DNA from: Liolophura sinensis
Lineage: Eukaryota > Mollusca > Polyplacophora > Chitonida > Chitonidae
Direction of reading: 5' to 3'
NCBI RefSeq assembly: GCF_032854445.1
Contig: NC_088306.1
Location: forward strand, 3,468,373-3,532,372
DNA length: 64,000 nt
Shown: positions 63,097-64,000 of the stretch, piece after piece
Layout of the letters: each line of letters begins with the position of its first letter
Numbering within the stretch: the stretch's first letter is position 1
Position numbers and translations under genes: made by a program
Notes under the pieces: model-generated
What the model saw: the letters and a program-made list of their open reading frames with translations, nothing else
Database searches by the model: none
Told to the model about the DNA's origin: nothing

Positions 63097-63911
63097 TCCT
63101 GTGGGAATTCTGATGTGTAAAACTAGCGCACTCTTCTCATTACAACCGTAATCACACCAGGTACATTTAAACTCCTTCTTTCCTGTGTAAATTCTAATGT
63201 GTAAAACTAACGTACTTTCTTCTACAACTGTAATGAAACCAGCTACATTTGAACTCCTTCTCCGCTGTGTAAATTCTGATGTGTACAACTAACGTACTCT
63301 AATCAATATGTCTGTAATCACACCAGCTACATTTAATCTCCTTCTCCCCTGTGTGATTTTTAATGTGTAAAACTAGCGATCTGTCATCACACCAGGTACA
63401 TTTAAACTCCTTCTCCCCTGTGTGAATTCTGATGTGTAAAACTAGGGTACTCTCCCAATTACATCTGTAATCACACCAGGTACATTTAAACTCCTTCTCC
63501 CGTGTGTGAATTCTGACGTGAGAAACTAGCGCGCTCTCATTACATCTGTAATCACACCAGGTACATGTAAATGGGTTCTCTATTCTGTCACCCGGATATT
63601 GTCCATCGTTGCACAGCCTGGTCTCTTCGCTCTGTGATGTACCACAGTCTTTCTTCAGTTAAATTTCTGCTGTTTTCACCACTGGAGGAAGAGTGTGATG
63701 TCATATTAAGTCTGTCGATGATATAGCCATTTTCATCAGTTATAACCGCTGTTTCCTCCTCATTTGTCATATGAGAACAAGGAGAGCTTTGTGAGGAGGT
63801 CTGGAGCTCTGGTCGCTGATCACAGCCGTTCTCGTCAACTATAAATAATGCCCCTCCCCCATGTATGTACCCTCTACATTCCCTAATGTGAAACGCGGGG
63901 TTGGCCTGCAC
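63097..63911 (-). pseudogene. C2H2 zinc-finger pseudogene P2
   Basis: On the minus strand, 63911-63588 encodes about 107 residues very like P1 (one repeat unit ending PELQTSSQSSPCSH, hinge EETAVITDENGYIIDR). About six finger units then continue down to 63097, again one frame away from the hinge. Several fingers are shortened. It is the duplicate of P1 at 51413-52493. Confidence 0.8.
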
Positions 63912-64000
63912 GCTTGACTTGTTAGTCCGTTTTCCACATTTTATCCTGTGTGCTTGGTGTGGTTCTCGGTGTTAGTAAACCCGACGCGCTACAACAGCAC

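Larger units (their letters stand above)
60485..64000. repeat. Duplicated block, copy 2 (cut by window end)
   Basis: Direct copy of 49105-52600, with shared runs from 'ggttattacagcctcgatgc' to the last bases 'cgcgctacaacagcac'. It differs by an added SINE A (60675) and a 36-bp minisatellite (60930), and its 28-bp array is shorter. Confidence 0.85.

Overview
The window is animal nuclear DNA. It has spliced genes with GT-AG introns, long introns and UTRs, tRNA-derived SINEs, a eukaryotic DNA transposon, a C2H2 zinc-finger gene and many minisatellites. The SINE families (a tail reading 'tttgattggtgttttacgccgtactc' in pieces, and a second with 'atgacgacga...gagtcctta' in pieces) together with an ISL2EU-type transposon suggest a marine lophotrochozoan, most likely a mollusc. 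That assignment is an inference from repeat type, not a database match.

Layout. (1) 1-21 kb, + strand: a TSC22-domain (leucine-zipper) gene with two alternative first coding exons (154-200 and about 3546-3808), both in the phase needed to join two shared exons (15998-16043, 17889-18053), then a 3' UTR of about 3 kb. (2) 22.8-34.9 kb: a repeat-rich block. A unit of about 2-3 kb with an internal 35-bp minisatellite occurs twice. The first copy was split by two tandem copies of a 450-bp MITE, and the first MITE was split in turn by a complete 5.8-kb ISL2EU transposon. The transposon carries a THAP-DDE transposase on + and a PHD-SWIM-YqaJ nuclease protein on -. (3) 37.2-43.2 kb, + strand: a complete nine-exon prostaglandin reductase 1-like (PTGR1) gene of 330 residues, with a TATA box upstream and an ATTAAA signal downstream. 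(4) 43.6-49 kb: SINE fragments, two short tandem repeats and a broken gag/protease fossil of a Ty3/Gypsy-like element. (5) 48.8-64 kb: a zinc-finger gene neighbourhood. The central + strand gene (53.6-57.7 kb) has 16 tandem copies of a 33-residue repeat followed by 20 C2H2 fingers, and behind it a homogenised array of dead fingers. On either side lie direct copies of a block of about 4 kb (28-bp minisatellite, 34-bp minisatellite, SINE fragment, - strand zinc-finger pseudogene). The second copy runs off the window end.

The three host genes (a transcription regulator, an oxidoreductase and a zinc-finger protein) show no sign of working as one system. The most unusual parts are the 33-residue repeat/zinc-finger gene, whose repeat-to-finger junction changes frame at a 14-bp duplication that also holds an in-frame splice acceptor, and the nested ISL2EU-in-MITE-in-duplication structure, which gives a relative order of events.
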